Notes: a model not told the origin generated them from the sequence alone. A stretch of 64,000 bases of DNA from Bovifimicola sp050309585 (GCA_050309585.1 JBNRML010000154.1:1-64000), one strand, 5' to 3'; positions 24,825-32,827 are shown, counted from the stretch's first letter. Numbers and translations are program-made.

Positions 24825-25739
24825 TTAACTTTCCATTCTCTTTCGGTTAATATGCCAAATCAATGCAGCTGCAAGAGCTAACACAACAGTGGTAATCAAA
24901 CTTGCTTCGATGCCATACTCGCCACCATTTAATATATTTTTGCCTACTGATTGCATTTTAAAGACAGCTGTAACAGTTTCATCGTTACCACTTAAATTCA
25001 ATCCAAGAATGCAATACAGAATGGCATTCCAAAATGAATGCAGTCCGCAGGCTGCCCAAATACTATTAAAACTAATCGTCAGAAGCGAAAAGATTATTGA
25101 TATCAGCACAAGGTTTGCGACACCAGTAATCCCATATACTGTGCCTCCATCAAATAGAGATGACATGTGTGGCACAATGAACAGAACTGTGCTGACTGCA
25201 ATCGCAATCCGGACCGATGTCTTTTCTTTAAGAGAATGTAACACAATTCCACGGCAAAGAATTTCTTCATTTGCTCCCTGAATGATAAAACCTCCGACTA
25301 AAAGAACAATCATAAGAATATCCACATTTTCAAAAATCCCCTGATATTCAATGCTGCCCGTCAAAATAATAGCTGCCACACACAATACCAGAAGAATAAC
25401 ACCAGCAATAACTCCTATAAAATAATTTCCAAAGTGCTTTGTCAATCCCATTTCTGCTAAAGATTTTTTCTCAATCAGTTTCCAATAAAGTAATGCCACA
25501 CACGTCATGATGAAATAACCATAGTAAATAATAAGCGTTATTGTCTGCGCATCAAATACGTCCCCTACCAGCATATTTTTACCACATGCAAAATGTAAAA
25601 GTATCACAACTCCCTCGGCAATAAACAATCCTGCTATGTAACACAGCCAAAAGGCAAGAATTTTCTTTATGATGAATAATGCTGTAGGCATTTCTGTTCT
25701 ATTATTAAAAGGGCTTATATTTTTCAGCAACTGTTTCAT
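24825..25739 (-). CDS. CPBP-family intramembrane metalloprotease
   Basis: 304 aa with about eight membrane segments. The CPBP (CAAX protease and bacteriocin-processing) motifs are present: EEILCRGIVLHSL, FIVPHMSSLF and HSFWNAILY, supplying the Glu-Glu, Arg, His and His/Asn metal residues. These proteases act within the membrane, often in bacteriocin self-immunity or protein maturation. Its ATG overlaps the TetR stop (ATGA), so it is the regulated target of that repressor. The substrate is unknown. Confidence 0.85.
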   Translation of the reverse strand: MKQLLKNISPFNNRTEMPTALFIIKKILAFWLCYIAGLFIAEGVVILLHFACGKNMLVGDVFDAQTITLIIYYGYFIMTCVALLYWKLIEKKSLAEMGLTKHFGNYFIGVIAGVILLVLCVAAIILTGSIEYQGIFENVDILMIVLLVGGFIIQGANEEILCRGIVLHSLKEKTSVRIAIAVSTVLFIVPHMSSLFDGGTVYGITGVANLVLISIIFSLLTISFNSIWAACGLHSFWNAILYCILGLNLSGNDETVTAVFKMQSVGKNILNGGEYGIEASLITTVVLALAAALIWHINRKRMES

Positions 25740-26314
25740 TGTGTATTTCCTCCTTGCAAATCACGAATACCATTAAGTATTGTTTTTAACGCAAAATCAA
25801 ATGTGTCATCCAGCGGTGTGGGATTTCCATATCCTCCATGACTTTCAATGGATGAAAATCCTTGTAGAAAACCTCTGAGCATACGGACAACATGTACTTT
25901 TTGCACTTCAGTTAACCCATAGGCTTCAAGCACCTGAAACAATATGGACACCGTTCCTTTGGTTGCCTCAAGATGTTCCTCCGACTGATACATATTGTAC
26001 CATTGCATAGCTTCAAACAAGCCTTTATGTTCGGCAACAAAATTTCGATAAGTATAACAAATTGCCATAATTGCATCGTCTTTTGCTTTACCAATGGCCG
26101 CTCTTGTAATCTCATTCTCCAAAGAACGCCATCCATACAACATCAGTTCTTTATTTAATTCCTCGAGTCCACCGCTAAAATGTTTGTATAAGGATGGAGA
26201 TTTTATTCCAAGTTCTGTCGCCAATACTTTCAAAGTTACGTTTGCAATGCCTTTTTCATCTGCCATCTTAGCTGCTGCTTCAACAATTGTATTTTTATCT
26301 AATCCTACTTTCAT
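25736..26314 (-). CDS. TetR-family repressor
   Basis: 192 aa. N-terminal HTH: KNTIVEAAAKMADEKG, then VTLKVLATELGIKSPSLYKHF. The C-terminal ligand domain contains YTYRNFVAEHKGLFEAMQWYN, resembling the WHG/TetR_C_33 group. Start ATG follows AGGAGTGTAGCTTA. A palindrome at the promoter suggests autoregulation of the two-gene operon with the CPBP protease. The inducer is unknown. Confidence 0.88.
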   Translation of the reverse strand: MKVGLDKNTIVEAAAKMADEKGIANVTLKVLATELGIKSPSLYKHFSGGLEELNKELMLYGWRSLENEITRAAIGKAKDDAIMAICYTYRNFVAEHKGLFEAMQWYNMYQSEEHLEATKGTVSILFQVLEAYGLTEVQKVHVVRMLRGFLQGFSSIESHGGYGNPTPLDDTFDFALKTILNGIRDLQGGNTQ

Positions 26315-26337
26315 TAAGCTACACTCCTTTTCTTTTC

Positions 26338-26383
26338 AGCTAATCATATTAGCTAGTATAGCTTATTAATTAGTTTTAGTCAA
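26338..26383 (-). promoter_or_regulatory. TetR-CPBP promoter with operator palindrome
   Basis: TTGACT (26378-26383) and TATACT (26355-26360) with a 17-nt spacer on the minus strand. Immediately downstream, AGCTAAT-ATG-ATTAGCT (26338-26354) is a perfect 7-bp inverted repeat covering the expected start, ideal for repression by TetR. Confidence 0.8.
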
Positions 26384-26417
26384 CCGTCAACACTTCCATA
26401 GCCTTAACTTTTCTTTC

Positions 26418-27296
26418 CTACGCATGTGATAACTCCGGAAAATACAATTTTTCATTTTGAACAGCCTCCAGTTCCTGACCCATATAGAAAAAACGGTAAT
26501 CCACTCCTCCATCATATTTTTCTGATACGCACATTTTCATATCCTCCATCGAAGGTGTGAAACCAAGTCTGCACTTATCATAACGCTGTTCCACCCGCTG
26601 CAAAATGTCCTTAATTGAAATCCTGTCTTTACATAACACACTTTGTAAACAAATATCATTTTCTTCCACACTTAAAACTATATAGCAGTCTATATCTTTT
26701 GAATAATAAACATTATCCATATCCGCTGTATAAAACATCTGCAAGCCATATTTGTTTATTTGTTCAAATGATGAATTCACCTCACTATTCCGAACAAATT
26801 CCAAGTAATTTTTCCTTATATCTGAATCCAGTTCTTTCACACACACAAATGCTCCGCCTTCAGTTTCTTTTCTACAGAATTCATTTTTCACATAATATCT
26901 ATATTGCATTCCCGTTTTAAACATCATCTTCCGATAAAACTCCAATGCATTTAAATCACCGAACAAATAAATACCATCACATTCGTCTATATATTGATTA
27001 ATAACATGCCTCATCAATTTTCCTGCCAGTCCCTGACCCCGATATTCCTCATCAGTCATTACTGTTCCAATTTGAATATAATTCTTTACCACACCATTTT
27101 GAATAAATTTCATTTTATTCGCTGACACATTGGACACTATTCTTCCATTTTCAATAAAAGAATATGGTATGTAATCCCCTTCGAAATATCCTTCGGTAAC
27201 CCATTTCTCAAAATCGAAACAAAATGTTTTTAATGTCAGCTCATTAAGTGCGTGACGCAGTATATCATCATTCATGTATCCGTATATTAATTCCAT
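26418..27296 (-). CDS. GNAT-family acetyltransferase (two-domain type)
   Basis: 292 aa. The acetyl-CoA site is TVMTDEEYRGQGLAGKLMRHVINQY in the first domain, followed by LFGDLNALEFYRKMMFKTG; the second half is a divergent GNAT-like or lipid-transfer-like domain. The length and plan resemble Eis/GNAT proteins of clostridia. The ATG after AAGGAGGAAACTGATT was chosen; a longer frame would extend into the upstream chimeric fragment. Substrate unknown. Confidence 0.78.
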   Translation of the reverse strand: MELIYGYMNDDILRHALNELTLKTFCFDFEKWVTEGYFEGDYIPYSFIENGRIVSNVSANKMKFIQNGVVKNYIQIGTVMTDEEYRGQGLAGKLMRHVINQYIDECDGIYLFGDLNALEFYRKMMFKTGMQYRYYVKNEFCRKETEGGAFVCVKELDSDIRKNYLEFVRNSEVNSSFEQINKYGLQMFYTADMDNVYYSKDIDCYIVLSVEENDICLQSVLCKDRISIKDILQRVEQRYDKCRLGFTPSMEDMKMCVSEKYDGGVDYRFFYMGQELEAVQNEKLYFPELSHA

Positions 27297-27564
27297 AATC
27301 AGTTTCCTCCTTATATTCTGTAACACTTTTTCCCGTCCAAACCGTAAATGCTCTGTGAAACGAATTAAGCTCCGTTTCAAAATAATTCCACATATTATCA
27401 TCAAAGCTGATAAATGGAATATCCATATCTGAAGAACGAAATACCATCTTATTTACATTATCCTTATCAACCTTTATTCCGACATATTCACATAGAGAAT
27501 CATCTTTAAGCTCCATCGCTGTGCTAACTGATATTGGTGTTATCTGCTCTTTGGTTGCCCTCCG
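27268..27564 (-). pseudogene. Scrambled fragment: effector-binding domain plus AraC HTH piece
   Basis: An open frame reads RRATKEQITPISVSTAMELK, then LCEYVGIKVDKDNV and MWNYFETELN (GyrI-like effector-binding domain) and directly SFHRAFTVWTGKSVTEYKEE (the end of an AraC helix-turn-helix). In AraC proteins the HTH precedes that domain, so the order is inverted or two genes were joined. Its 3' end overlaps the start of the GNAT gene. No function is expected. Confidence 0.6.
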
Positions 27565-27572
27565 GATTATAT

Positions 27573-27725
27573 TCAGAAGAATGCATTAGACCAGCTTGTT
27601 ACATATGACTTTGTGGCATAATAAACTGCCTGAAGTGGTCCAGGCATAGTTGTTGCTGTTGAACTGACATTTAAGACCTTTCCACTACCTCTTTTGATCA
27701 TTTCCGGAAGAAAAAGTTTAAGAAT
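27573..27725 (-). pseudogene. Short-chain dehydrogenase fragment
   Basis: LKLFLPEMIKRGSGKVLNVS then PGPLQAVYYATKSYVTSWSNAF is the SDR core with catalytic Ser, Tyr and Lys (N-V-S-S, YxxxK). There is no NAD-binding N-terminus and no C-terminus. It shares its 5' end with the AAA-ATPase-like fragment at a joint near 27715. Confidence 0.75.
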
Positions 27726-27898
27726 TCTCCTGCTGCATGGGATTTACCAAAACGTCTGGCATGACTTAACGCAATACAATTTTTTGGGGTTCCAACGGAT
27801 TCATTCAAGTACTCCAACAATCCTGTTTTATCTATATATATTTTATAATTTCTATCTTTTGTAAAGCTTTCATTACCTGGATTAAAATATACACCCAT
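27698..27898 (-). pseudogene. N-terminal fragment of an AAA-ATPase-like (PDDEXK_9-linked) protein
   Basis: 66 codons starting MGVYFNPGNESFTKDRNYKI, then IALSHARRFGKSHAAGEF, which carries the family P-loop Arg-Arg-Phe-Gly-Lys-Ser. The frame then crosses into dehydrogenase DNA and ends LNFFFRK. Ribosome site GGAGG is intact. It is the second remnant of this family in the window (compare 11310-11465) and is about 40% divergent from it, so the two are separate relatives. Confidence 0.75.
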
Positions 27899-27921
27899 AC
27901 CTCTACCTCCGTTTTATACAA

Positions 27922-27979
27922 AATCCGCTATACAAATGAATTAGCATATCAAAATAAACTATCATTAGTATAGCGGATT
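27922..27979. repeat. 58-bp inverted repeat AATCCGCTATAC...GTATAGCGGATT
   Basis: Perfect 12-bp arms (27922-27933 and 27968-27979) separated by 34 AT-rich nt. It lies just upstream of the AAA-ATPase-like fragment and 14 nt from the next element. It could be an operator pair or the ends of a tiny element. Confidence 0.6.
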
Positions 27980-27993
27980 CATAATTAATTTTC

Positions 27994-28131
27994 AACTGTT
28001 CAGAGCCAAGCAGATTTTTACAGTTAAACGTGATGAATGCCTGCATTCTTGGACGTTTAGCTGTAAAAATATATTTGGCGGATACGCCACACCGAAAAAA
28101 CGTCAGTTTTTGAGGTTGGCTCTGAACAGTT
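27994..28131. mobile_element. 138-bp MITE-like element with perfect 16-bp terminal inverted repeats
   Basis: AACTGTTCAGAGCCAA and TTGGCTCTGAACAGTT are exact complements. Inside, ATTTTTACAGTTAAACGT pairs with ACGTTTAGCTGTAAAAAT, and TGGCGGATACGCCA is a small palindrome, so the whole unit folds. It codes for nothing convincing. A truncated copy lies at 29899-29948 and a related, inverted element at 32931-33230. No obvious target duplication was seen. The remaining gap to 28223 is featureless. Confidence 0.72.
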
Positions 28132-28223
28132 ACATTAATATACAACATAGAGTTTGCATCTTGCATCTTTCATTTTCATCTACAAATTGATACTTTTACC
28201 AACTCTGCAATAGTAGCATCTCC

Positions 28224-28571
28224 TTAAAAATGTATCTCCCTGTCACACACCGACAAAGCCGCCGATCTCCCAGCACTGTATCTGCCCTTACGGACGGTAA
28301 GAGAATAATCCTTTAGCACTTCATTATCTTCCTCATAGGAAAAATCCACATGTTCCATACAAAGCGCCTCAAATCGGTTTTCATAGTAGTCTTTTACCTG
28401 AGATACCGTCAGGGACTTCTTTTTCCCCGGCATAAATTCTTCCACTTCCATAAGCCGTTCTGCACTGGCTGTCATGGCAAAATACTTAGGCAGATACCCG
28501 GTGATATTGGCAAAGGGATTTTGTATCTGGCTGATCAGCTGCAGCATCGCCATAAAGGTTCCGTAGGTCAT
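28224..28571 (-). pseudogene. Internal fragment of an ABC exporter
   Basis: 115 codons. MTYGTFMAMLQLISQIQNPF then ITGYLPKYFAMTASAERLMEVEEF is the end of an ABC exporter membrane domain; MEHVDFSYEEDNEVLKDYSL starts its ATPase domain. After LTVRKG the frame degenerates (RYSAGRSAALSVCDREIHF) just before Walker A. Both membrane and ATPase halves are incomplete. It lies 20 nt downstream of the PIN toxin gene. Confidence 0.72.
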
Positions 28572-28590
28572 GTATTTCTCCTTTATAACA

Positions 28591-29001
28591 TCAAATCAAT
28601 TTCAGAAATTCCTTAGGATTCACTGCCGGAACTTCCGACTCTTCAAAATCCTTTGTATTACAGGTAATAATATAATCAGCTCCAACTTCTTTGGCACATT
28701 TATCTTGAAGACAATCTTCAAAATCAGAGAAAGAGTTCTTATCTATTGCGTCTAAAATCTCATTCTGCGATGCACATGCCACAGTAAATATTTCACATAT
28801 ATCCCGTAAATTCTCTCTTCTTTCTTTATCACTACGCCTGCGAAGTACATACCATAACGTAGAAAGAGTATGAAATGCTATATATCCAATGCATTTCCCC
28901 ATGGCACACATCTCTACAATCTTGATGGATTGCTCCAGATAATCATCTTCTCTGTTCGTAAGATAATTAAGGAGAATATTCGTATCAATTAATACTACCA
29001 T
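28591..29001 (-). CDS. PIN-domain toxin (VapC-like ribonuclease)
   Basis: 136 aa. The PIN fold is shown by VLIDTNILLNYL (first Asp), an acidic mid-region, DFEDCLQDKCAKEVGADYII and TCNTKDF (later Asp residues), giving the metal-binding set. These proteins cleave RNA and are held by the co-encoded antitoxin. The ATG (MVVLIDTN) overlaps the antitoxin gene by 17 nt; longer starts would extend through it. Toxin with a RelB/DinJ-type rather than VapB antitoxin is a known mixed pairing in clostridia. Confidence 0.82.
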   Translation of the reverse strand: MVVLIDTNILLNYLTNREDDYLEQSIKIVEMCAMGKCIGYIAFHTLSTLWYVLRRRSDKERRENLRDICEIFTVACASQNEILDAIDKNSFSDFEDCLQDKCAKEVGADYIITCNTKDFEESEVPAVNPKEFLKLI

Positions 29002-29281
29002 ATTTTGCATTAACTGCTTCCTCCCTCTCCTTATCATAATCAAATACCTCTGTACATTGCTGTCTTGAGGATTCCAGTCTTTTAAAGGCTTCCATCTTTC
29101 TATCATTGGCTGTATCCTTTTTTGTTAATGGTGCAGCAATGATGAACGGAATACTCCTTTCTCTTAATGCCGTTCTTGTAAATGTCTCATAGAAAGTCTG
29201 TTTTGTCTGTCCCATTGCATCCAACATCTCATCAAGTTCTTCATAAATGGAATCTTCCAATCTTATACTAATTGTTTTCAT
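28985..29281 (-). CDS. RelB/DinJ-family antitoxin
   Basis: 98 aa. N-terminal ribbon-helix-helix (KTISIRLEDSIYEELDEMLDAMGQTKQTFYETF) followed by RERSIPFIIAAP, the RelB/DinJ hallmark, and a charged tail that would wrap the toxin. Ribosome site GGAGC 8 nt before the ATG. It should repress its own promoter and neutralise the overlapping PIN toxin. A TAATTACATTAATTA palindrome-like stretch lies about 30 nt upstream. Confidence 0.83.
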   Translation of the reverse strand: MKTISIRLEDSIYEELDEMLDAMGQTKQTFYETFTRTALRERSIPFIIAAPLTKKDTANDRKMEAFKRLESSRQQCTEVFDYDKEREEAVNAKYGSIN

Positions 29282-29369
29282 AAAAATCAGCTCCTTTAAT
29301 CATATTCTTTCTAATTACATTAATTATATTCAAATTTGACGCAAATAGCAATCAATAGATTTCATTTTA

Positions 29370-29909
29370 TCAAAATATGCACCCCTGCATCCCTTCATAA
29401 GCCACCTTTGCAGCCGACCGTTCCATGTTGCTGGAAAGCCGGTAGATTGGCACATCTTCCATCAGTCTGTCTATCAGTTCCATTGTCTTTCGGGCATTTG
29501 CGGGATTCCCGCTCTTGTGTGTCTGCTGGACAATCATAGGGTAGGCACTTCTAATCTGCTCCTTTGTATCAAGCCTTATGATGTGATTCTTTGCCGACCT
29601 CTCTAAGATGCAGATACCTTTTAATGGTACGGATGTATTGGTACGGATGTATTGGTACTGAGTCTGTGCTTGCCGTCCCAAGGTGTCCCGTAGGCAATAA
29701 CACCATCTTTCGTTATCCATAACAGGGGGCTTATCATCATTGACCATGACGGCTCTGTCACCAAAGTTTTCACGCCAGAGTCTTGCGTGGGTGGACTTGC
29801 CTGTACCAGACTTGGCTGTAAAAAGATACCCTTCCCCATCCACCGCAATGACCGATCCATGAAACAAAATCGTATCGTAGGATAACATCTGCTGGGCAAT
29901 ACGCCACAC
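29370..29909 (-). pseudogene. HPr kinase-like P-loop protein, truncated and frame-repaired
   Basis: 180 codons. Walker A is in LFTAKSGTGKSTHARLW, preceded by ILFHGSVIAVDGEG, typical of HPr kinase/PEPCK-like kinases linked to peptide-modification loci. The N-terminal ~120 residues are replaced by the truncated repeat at 29899. In the middle, a fifth C in a C-run (29725-29729) shifts the frame, so the expected ITKDGVIAYGTPWDGKHRLS is read as nonsense (NERWCYCLRDTLGRQ). A 14-bp tandem duplication (29625-29652) restores it at TNTSVPLKGICIL. The product is probably inactive. Confidence 0.72.
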
Positions 29910-29948
29910 CGAAAAAACGCCAGTTTTTGAGGTTGGCTCTGAACAGTT
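29899..29948. mobile_element. Truncated copy of the 16-bp-TIR element
   Basis: ATACGCCACACCGAAAAAAC and the following 30 nt up to TTGGCTCTGAACAGTT match the right third of the element at 27994-28131 with about two differences. The left part is missing. It forms the 5' end of the kinase-like pseudogene and lies 30 nt from a recombinase remnant. Confidence 0.75.
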
Positions 29949-29978
29949 TCTTTGGTGTTATAAATTCAATCGATTCAT

Positions 29979-30311
29979 TTAATTTCTTTTTTCTTCCCTG
30001 CTGCTTGACAAGTAGATTCTCGTAATCTCAAGGCTGGAATGTCCTAGTATATCCGCCAATTCACCGATGTTATTATAGGTGTCAATATACGTTAGTGCAA
30101 ACAGGTGTCTGAGTGAATGAGGATGTGCCTTTTCTAATGGTACTCCTGTCATATCAGCTATCTTCTGCATCCCGTTAATGCCAGTGTTCTCATAATTAAG
30201 TAGTGTTTTTTCCTGCCACTCTCCAATGCATATTCCGGCTTGACTTTGAACCCGATATGATACTCTGAGTGCGCCGAACCTTAACAGATTTGTTATATTT
30301 ATCTGTGACAT
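29979..30311 (-). pseudogene. Tyrosine recombinase, C-terminal fragment
   Basis: The catalytic end is clear: KAHPHSLRHLFALTYIDTYN (H-x-L-R-H), GELADILGHSSLEITRIYLS (His and the nucleophilic Tyr) and an EEKR tail. The first ~50 codons do not resemble the family and the N-terminal core-binding domain is absent, so the protein is a remnant. It may record past integration near these repeats. Confidence 0.75.
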
Positions 30312-30333
30312 AATTGAGATATTGATAATTCAG

Positions 30334-30377
30334 AAAAAAAATCTACCCAAATGAAATTATTTTCAGGTTTGGGTAGA
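30334..30377 (-). terminator. Intrinsic terminator built from TTTGGGTAGA arms
   Basis: On the minus strand TCTACCCAAA and TTTGGGTAGA (10 bp) close a 16-nt loop and run into seven T residues. It lies 10 nt after the zinc-ribbon gene. The arms are the same as in the repeat cluster at 21029-21330. Confidence 0.85.
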
Positions 30378-30386
30378 GAAAATTCT

Positions 30387-30632
30387 TTAGTGCCAGGTAT
30401 TCATGTATTTTATTTTCTTTGATGACAAAAGCATCAGAATATCTTCTTTGTTAATCCATTCCTCTGTATAACCACAGTCACAACAAATATATCGATTTAC
30501 ATAAACCATTCCTGATAATATTGTCATCTTTGTTTGAATATTATTTCCATAGCCACCATCCGGATGACCATCATTTTGAATCAAAACAATATTATTACCA
30601 CCACATTTAAGGCATGTATTACTATTTTTCAT
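30387..30632 (-). CDS. Small zinc-ribbon-like protein
   Basis: 81 aa. Two Cys pairs, CLKCGG near the N-terminus and CCDCGYTEEW near residue 58, fit a zinc ribbon. The stretch between contains DGHPDGGYGNNIQTKMTIL. Start ATG after AGGTGATTAAA. No membrane segment. Function unknown; it follows the epimerase gene by 20 nt and may be co-transcribed with it. Confidence 0.6.
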   Translation of the reverse strand: MKNSNTCLKCGGNNIVLIQNDGHPDGGYGNNIQTKMTILSGMVYVNRYICCDCGYTEEWINKEDILMLLSSKKIKYMNTWH

Positions 30633-30651
30633 TTTAATCACCTATTTTTAA

Positions 30652-31227
30652 TCAATCCATCCCAAGAATCTTACGAAGCTCCTTAAGAGTTGGAGCCTTG
30701 GAATCCTTCTCAGAAATCTGATTAAGATCATTTATATCGATATTGATCGGCCACTTGATACCAAGTTCAGGATCCAACGGGCAAAGTGCTGTACCAGGCA
30801 TCCCAGGAACCCATTCGTTGTCAAAGAAATATAGATATTCTGTATCTTCCAGTGCCTGAAAACCATTACACACACCCTGAGGAACAAATATCTGAACACC
30901 AGGTGTTATATGTACAGTCTGAACAGCACCGAAAGTCTTACTGTCCGGTCTTGTATCAACATAAGCACCGAAAACAGAGCCATAGGCCACAGTAACCAGC
31001 TTGGACATTGCCTCGCCATGAAGTCCACGAACAGCTCCCTTCTTGGTTCTGGTTAAGTTAATCTGCTTCCATCCTGTTACTGTCTCTGGAAGTACATCAG
31101 AATATACGCTGCCACGAAACAATTCGCGAACGGTTCCGCGATCATCGGTTACCATTTTGGCACCAATTATTTTAAGTCCTTCAATGTTAGAATCTTTAGC
31201 CTCAAAAGGCTCAATATGTAAACTCAT
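30652..31227 (-). CDS. dTDP-4-dehydrorhamnose 3,5-epimerase family protein
   Basis: 191 aa cupin-type epimerase of the RmlC family. TDDRGTVRELFR, NLTRTKKGAVRGLHGEAM (the catalytic His region) and VFVPQGVCNGFQALEDTEYLYF match, where the third block appears as IFVPQGVCNGFQ. Such enzymes epimerise dTDP-4-keto-6-deoxyglucose in rhamnose-type sugar synthesis. No other nucleotide-sugar gene is nearby, so this is an isolated copy and its exact substrate is uncertain. Start ATG after AAGGAGAAGAAGAAA. Confidence 0.8.
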   Translation of the reverse strand: MSLHIEPFEAKDSNIEGLKIIGAKMVTDDRGTVRELFRGSVYSDVLPETVTGWKQINLTRTKKGAVRGLHGEAMSKLVTVAYGSVFGAYVDTRPDSKTFGAVQTVHITPGVQIFVPQGVCNGFQALEDTEYLYFFDNEWVPGMPGTALCPLDPELGIKWPINIDINDLNQISEKDSKAPTLKELRKILGMD

Positions 31228-31339
31228 TTTCTTCTTCTCCTTCAAAAATATTTTTCATAAACATTCTACCACAATATTCTTACTACAACAACTATCCCGA
31301 CACAACTCTTAACACAAAATAATGAACTTCCAATACATT

Positions 31340-31831
31340 CTACAATTCACGATAATATGGACATATATCTTCATAATGTCCATCCTTCATCCTAAATCCT
31401 TTTGGAATTATTCCCAACTGCTTAAAGCCAAGACGCTCATACAAATGACGGGCATGAATATTCGTAGCTACAACCGCATTAAATTGAAGAATTCCAAATC
31501 CTTTTTCTCTACCTTGTATGAGACAATCCTTAACAAGCTTTTCCCCTATATGCATCCCTCTAGAATCTGAACTAACGGCATAACTTGCATTACATATATG
31601 ACCACATCTACCAACATTATTGGGGTGAAGAATATACAATCCGTATATTTTGCCTTCCGTCACATCCTCAGCCACACCACAGTATGTCTGCGCATCAAAA
31701 AATGTCTTTCCAGAAGTCTCATTAAGCAATTCCTCCTGTGGGAAAGCAATGCCTTCGCGAACAACTTCGTTCCAAATTCGAACCATATCCTTAATGTCAT
31801 CTTGTTTATATTTTCTTATAGAAACATCCAT
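31340..31831 (-). CDS. GNAT acetyltransferase (phosphinothricin-acetyltransferase-like)
   Basis: 163 aa and apparently complete. Begins MDVSIRKYKQDDIKDMVRIW; the acetyl-CoA loop is YAVSSDSRGMHIGEKLVKDCL; the C-terminal part has ATNIHARHLYERLGFKQLG. The ATG overlaps the stop of an upstream ATPase remnant (TAATG), from which it may take its ribosome site GAGGG. Substrate unknown. Confidence 0.8.
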   Translation of the reverse strand: MDVSIRKYKQDDIKDMVRIWNEVVREGIAFPQEELLNETSGKTFFDAQTYCGVAEDVTEGKIYGLYILHPNNVGRCGHICNASYAVSSDSRGMHIGEKLVKDCLIQGREKGFGILQFNAVVATNIHARHLYERLGFKQLGIIPKGFRMKDGHYEDICPYYREL

Positions 31832-31986
31832 TAATGTATACCCTCGCCTATAAGCTCATCTCTTATCATTTCCATCAAACTTGATTTTACGCAACTCCTA
31901 ACACCCGTGATAACTTTTATAATGTCGGTATCATGATAAAATCCTCTAATCTTTAAAAGATACTGTTCTCTACGAAATAATTCCAT
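31831..31986 (-). pseudogene. N-terminal fragment of an AAA_14/DUF4143 ATPase
   Basis: 51 codons: MELFRREQYLLKIRGFYHDT then IIKVITGVRSCVKSSLMEMI. In the family the P-loop reads GVRRCGKSS; here Arg becomes Ser and the P-loop Gly becomes Val, so nucleotide binding is lost. The rest of the ~400-residue gene is deleted and the frame ends on the GNAT start codon. Ribosome site AGAGGTG intact. The gap to 32131 is AT-rich without other features. Confidence 0.75.
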
Positions 31987-32131
31987 AATGTGCACCTCTT
32001 ACTAACAATCAATATATTAAGTTTATCTCAAAAATACATATTTAACAACACACTTTTTTTAATTTTATAAAATATGTGTCGTTAAAATTGTGGTTTCTGC
32101 TTAGCTAATACAACTCGTCGAATATGCTCTT

Positions 32132-32827
32132 TTATCTTTTTATAATCCATTCTGCATACCTCCTCTTTTTTGCATCTTCCGCATAACTTTTGCCAATTGG
32201 AATTCGCTCATCATTATTTAACACGATTTCTTCTTTTCCCAGTATTTTAACTGCTACTTGATTTATAAGATAACCTTTGTGAACCCTAACAAATCCATAC
32301 TCTGCCAATTTTTCTTCAACTGCATACATAGTATTTCTATATTTAAACTGTTCGTTTTTTGTATTAATTATGAGATAATTTCCTTCCGCCTCGAAATAAA
32401 GAATATCGTCCAACAAAAGTCTCATATTGCCTTCCTTGCATACAAAGGAAAACTCTTTTATTTTTTCCTTCATATTTTTCTTCAGATCCTCTAGTATAAT
32501 CTCCATTTCTTTCTGAAGATAATTTTTTCTTACAAAACCAAAAGGATGAAATTTCAGACTATCATACACTAGTTCATCGTGGCTCGTAACAAATATCAAA
32601 TTAGGTTTATATGTTATTTCTTTCATCTTTGCTGCAATATCAAGTCCACTTATATCTGGCATATCAATATCAAGGAATACTGCATCGCATACGTCAGTAT
32701 TTAACGCCTCCCATACATCATGTCCCTTATAAAAAACCTGCACTTCTACATTCTCAATATATTTATGCAAAATATTCTCTATAGAATCTGCCATTTTCAT
32801 TTCATCGTCACAAACAAATATTCTCAT
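32132..32827 (-). CDS. LytTR-family response regulator
   Basis: 231 aa. Receiver domain with CDDEMKMADSIENIL, phospho-Asp in DAVFLDIDMPDISGLD and Lys in FGFVRKN. The LytTR DNA-binding domain follows (DDILYFEAEGNYLIINTKNE, GFVRVHKGYLINQVAV). Such regulators normally answer a membrane histidine kinase in peptide or quorum signalling. No kinase lies beside it here, so it is an orphan in this window. Start ATG after GAGAGGTATTATA. Confidence 0.87.
   Translation of the reverse strand: MRIFVCDDEMKMADSIENILHKYIENVEVQVFYKGHDVWEALNTDVCDAVFLDIDMPDISGLDIAAKMKEITYKPNLIFVTSHDELVYDSLKFHPFGFVRKNYLQKEMEIILEDLKKNMKEKIKEFSFVCKEGNMRLLLDDILYFEAEGNYLIINTKNEQFKYRNTMYAVEEKLAEYGFVRVHKGYLINQVAVKILGKEEIVLNNDERIPIGKSYAEDAKKRRYAEWIIKR

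Noticed and set aside
27903..28166. 87-codon frame
   Set aside because: It spans the 138-bp inverted-repeat element and its neighbour; the peptide reflects the repeat, not a gene.
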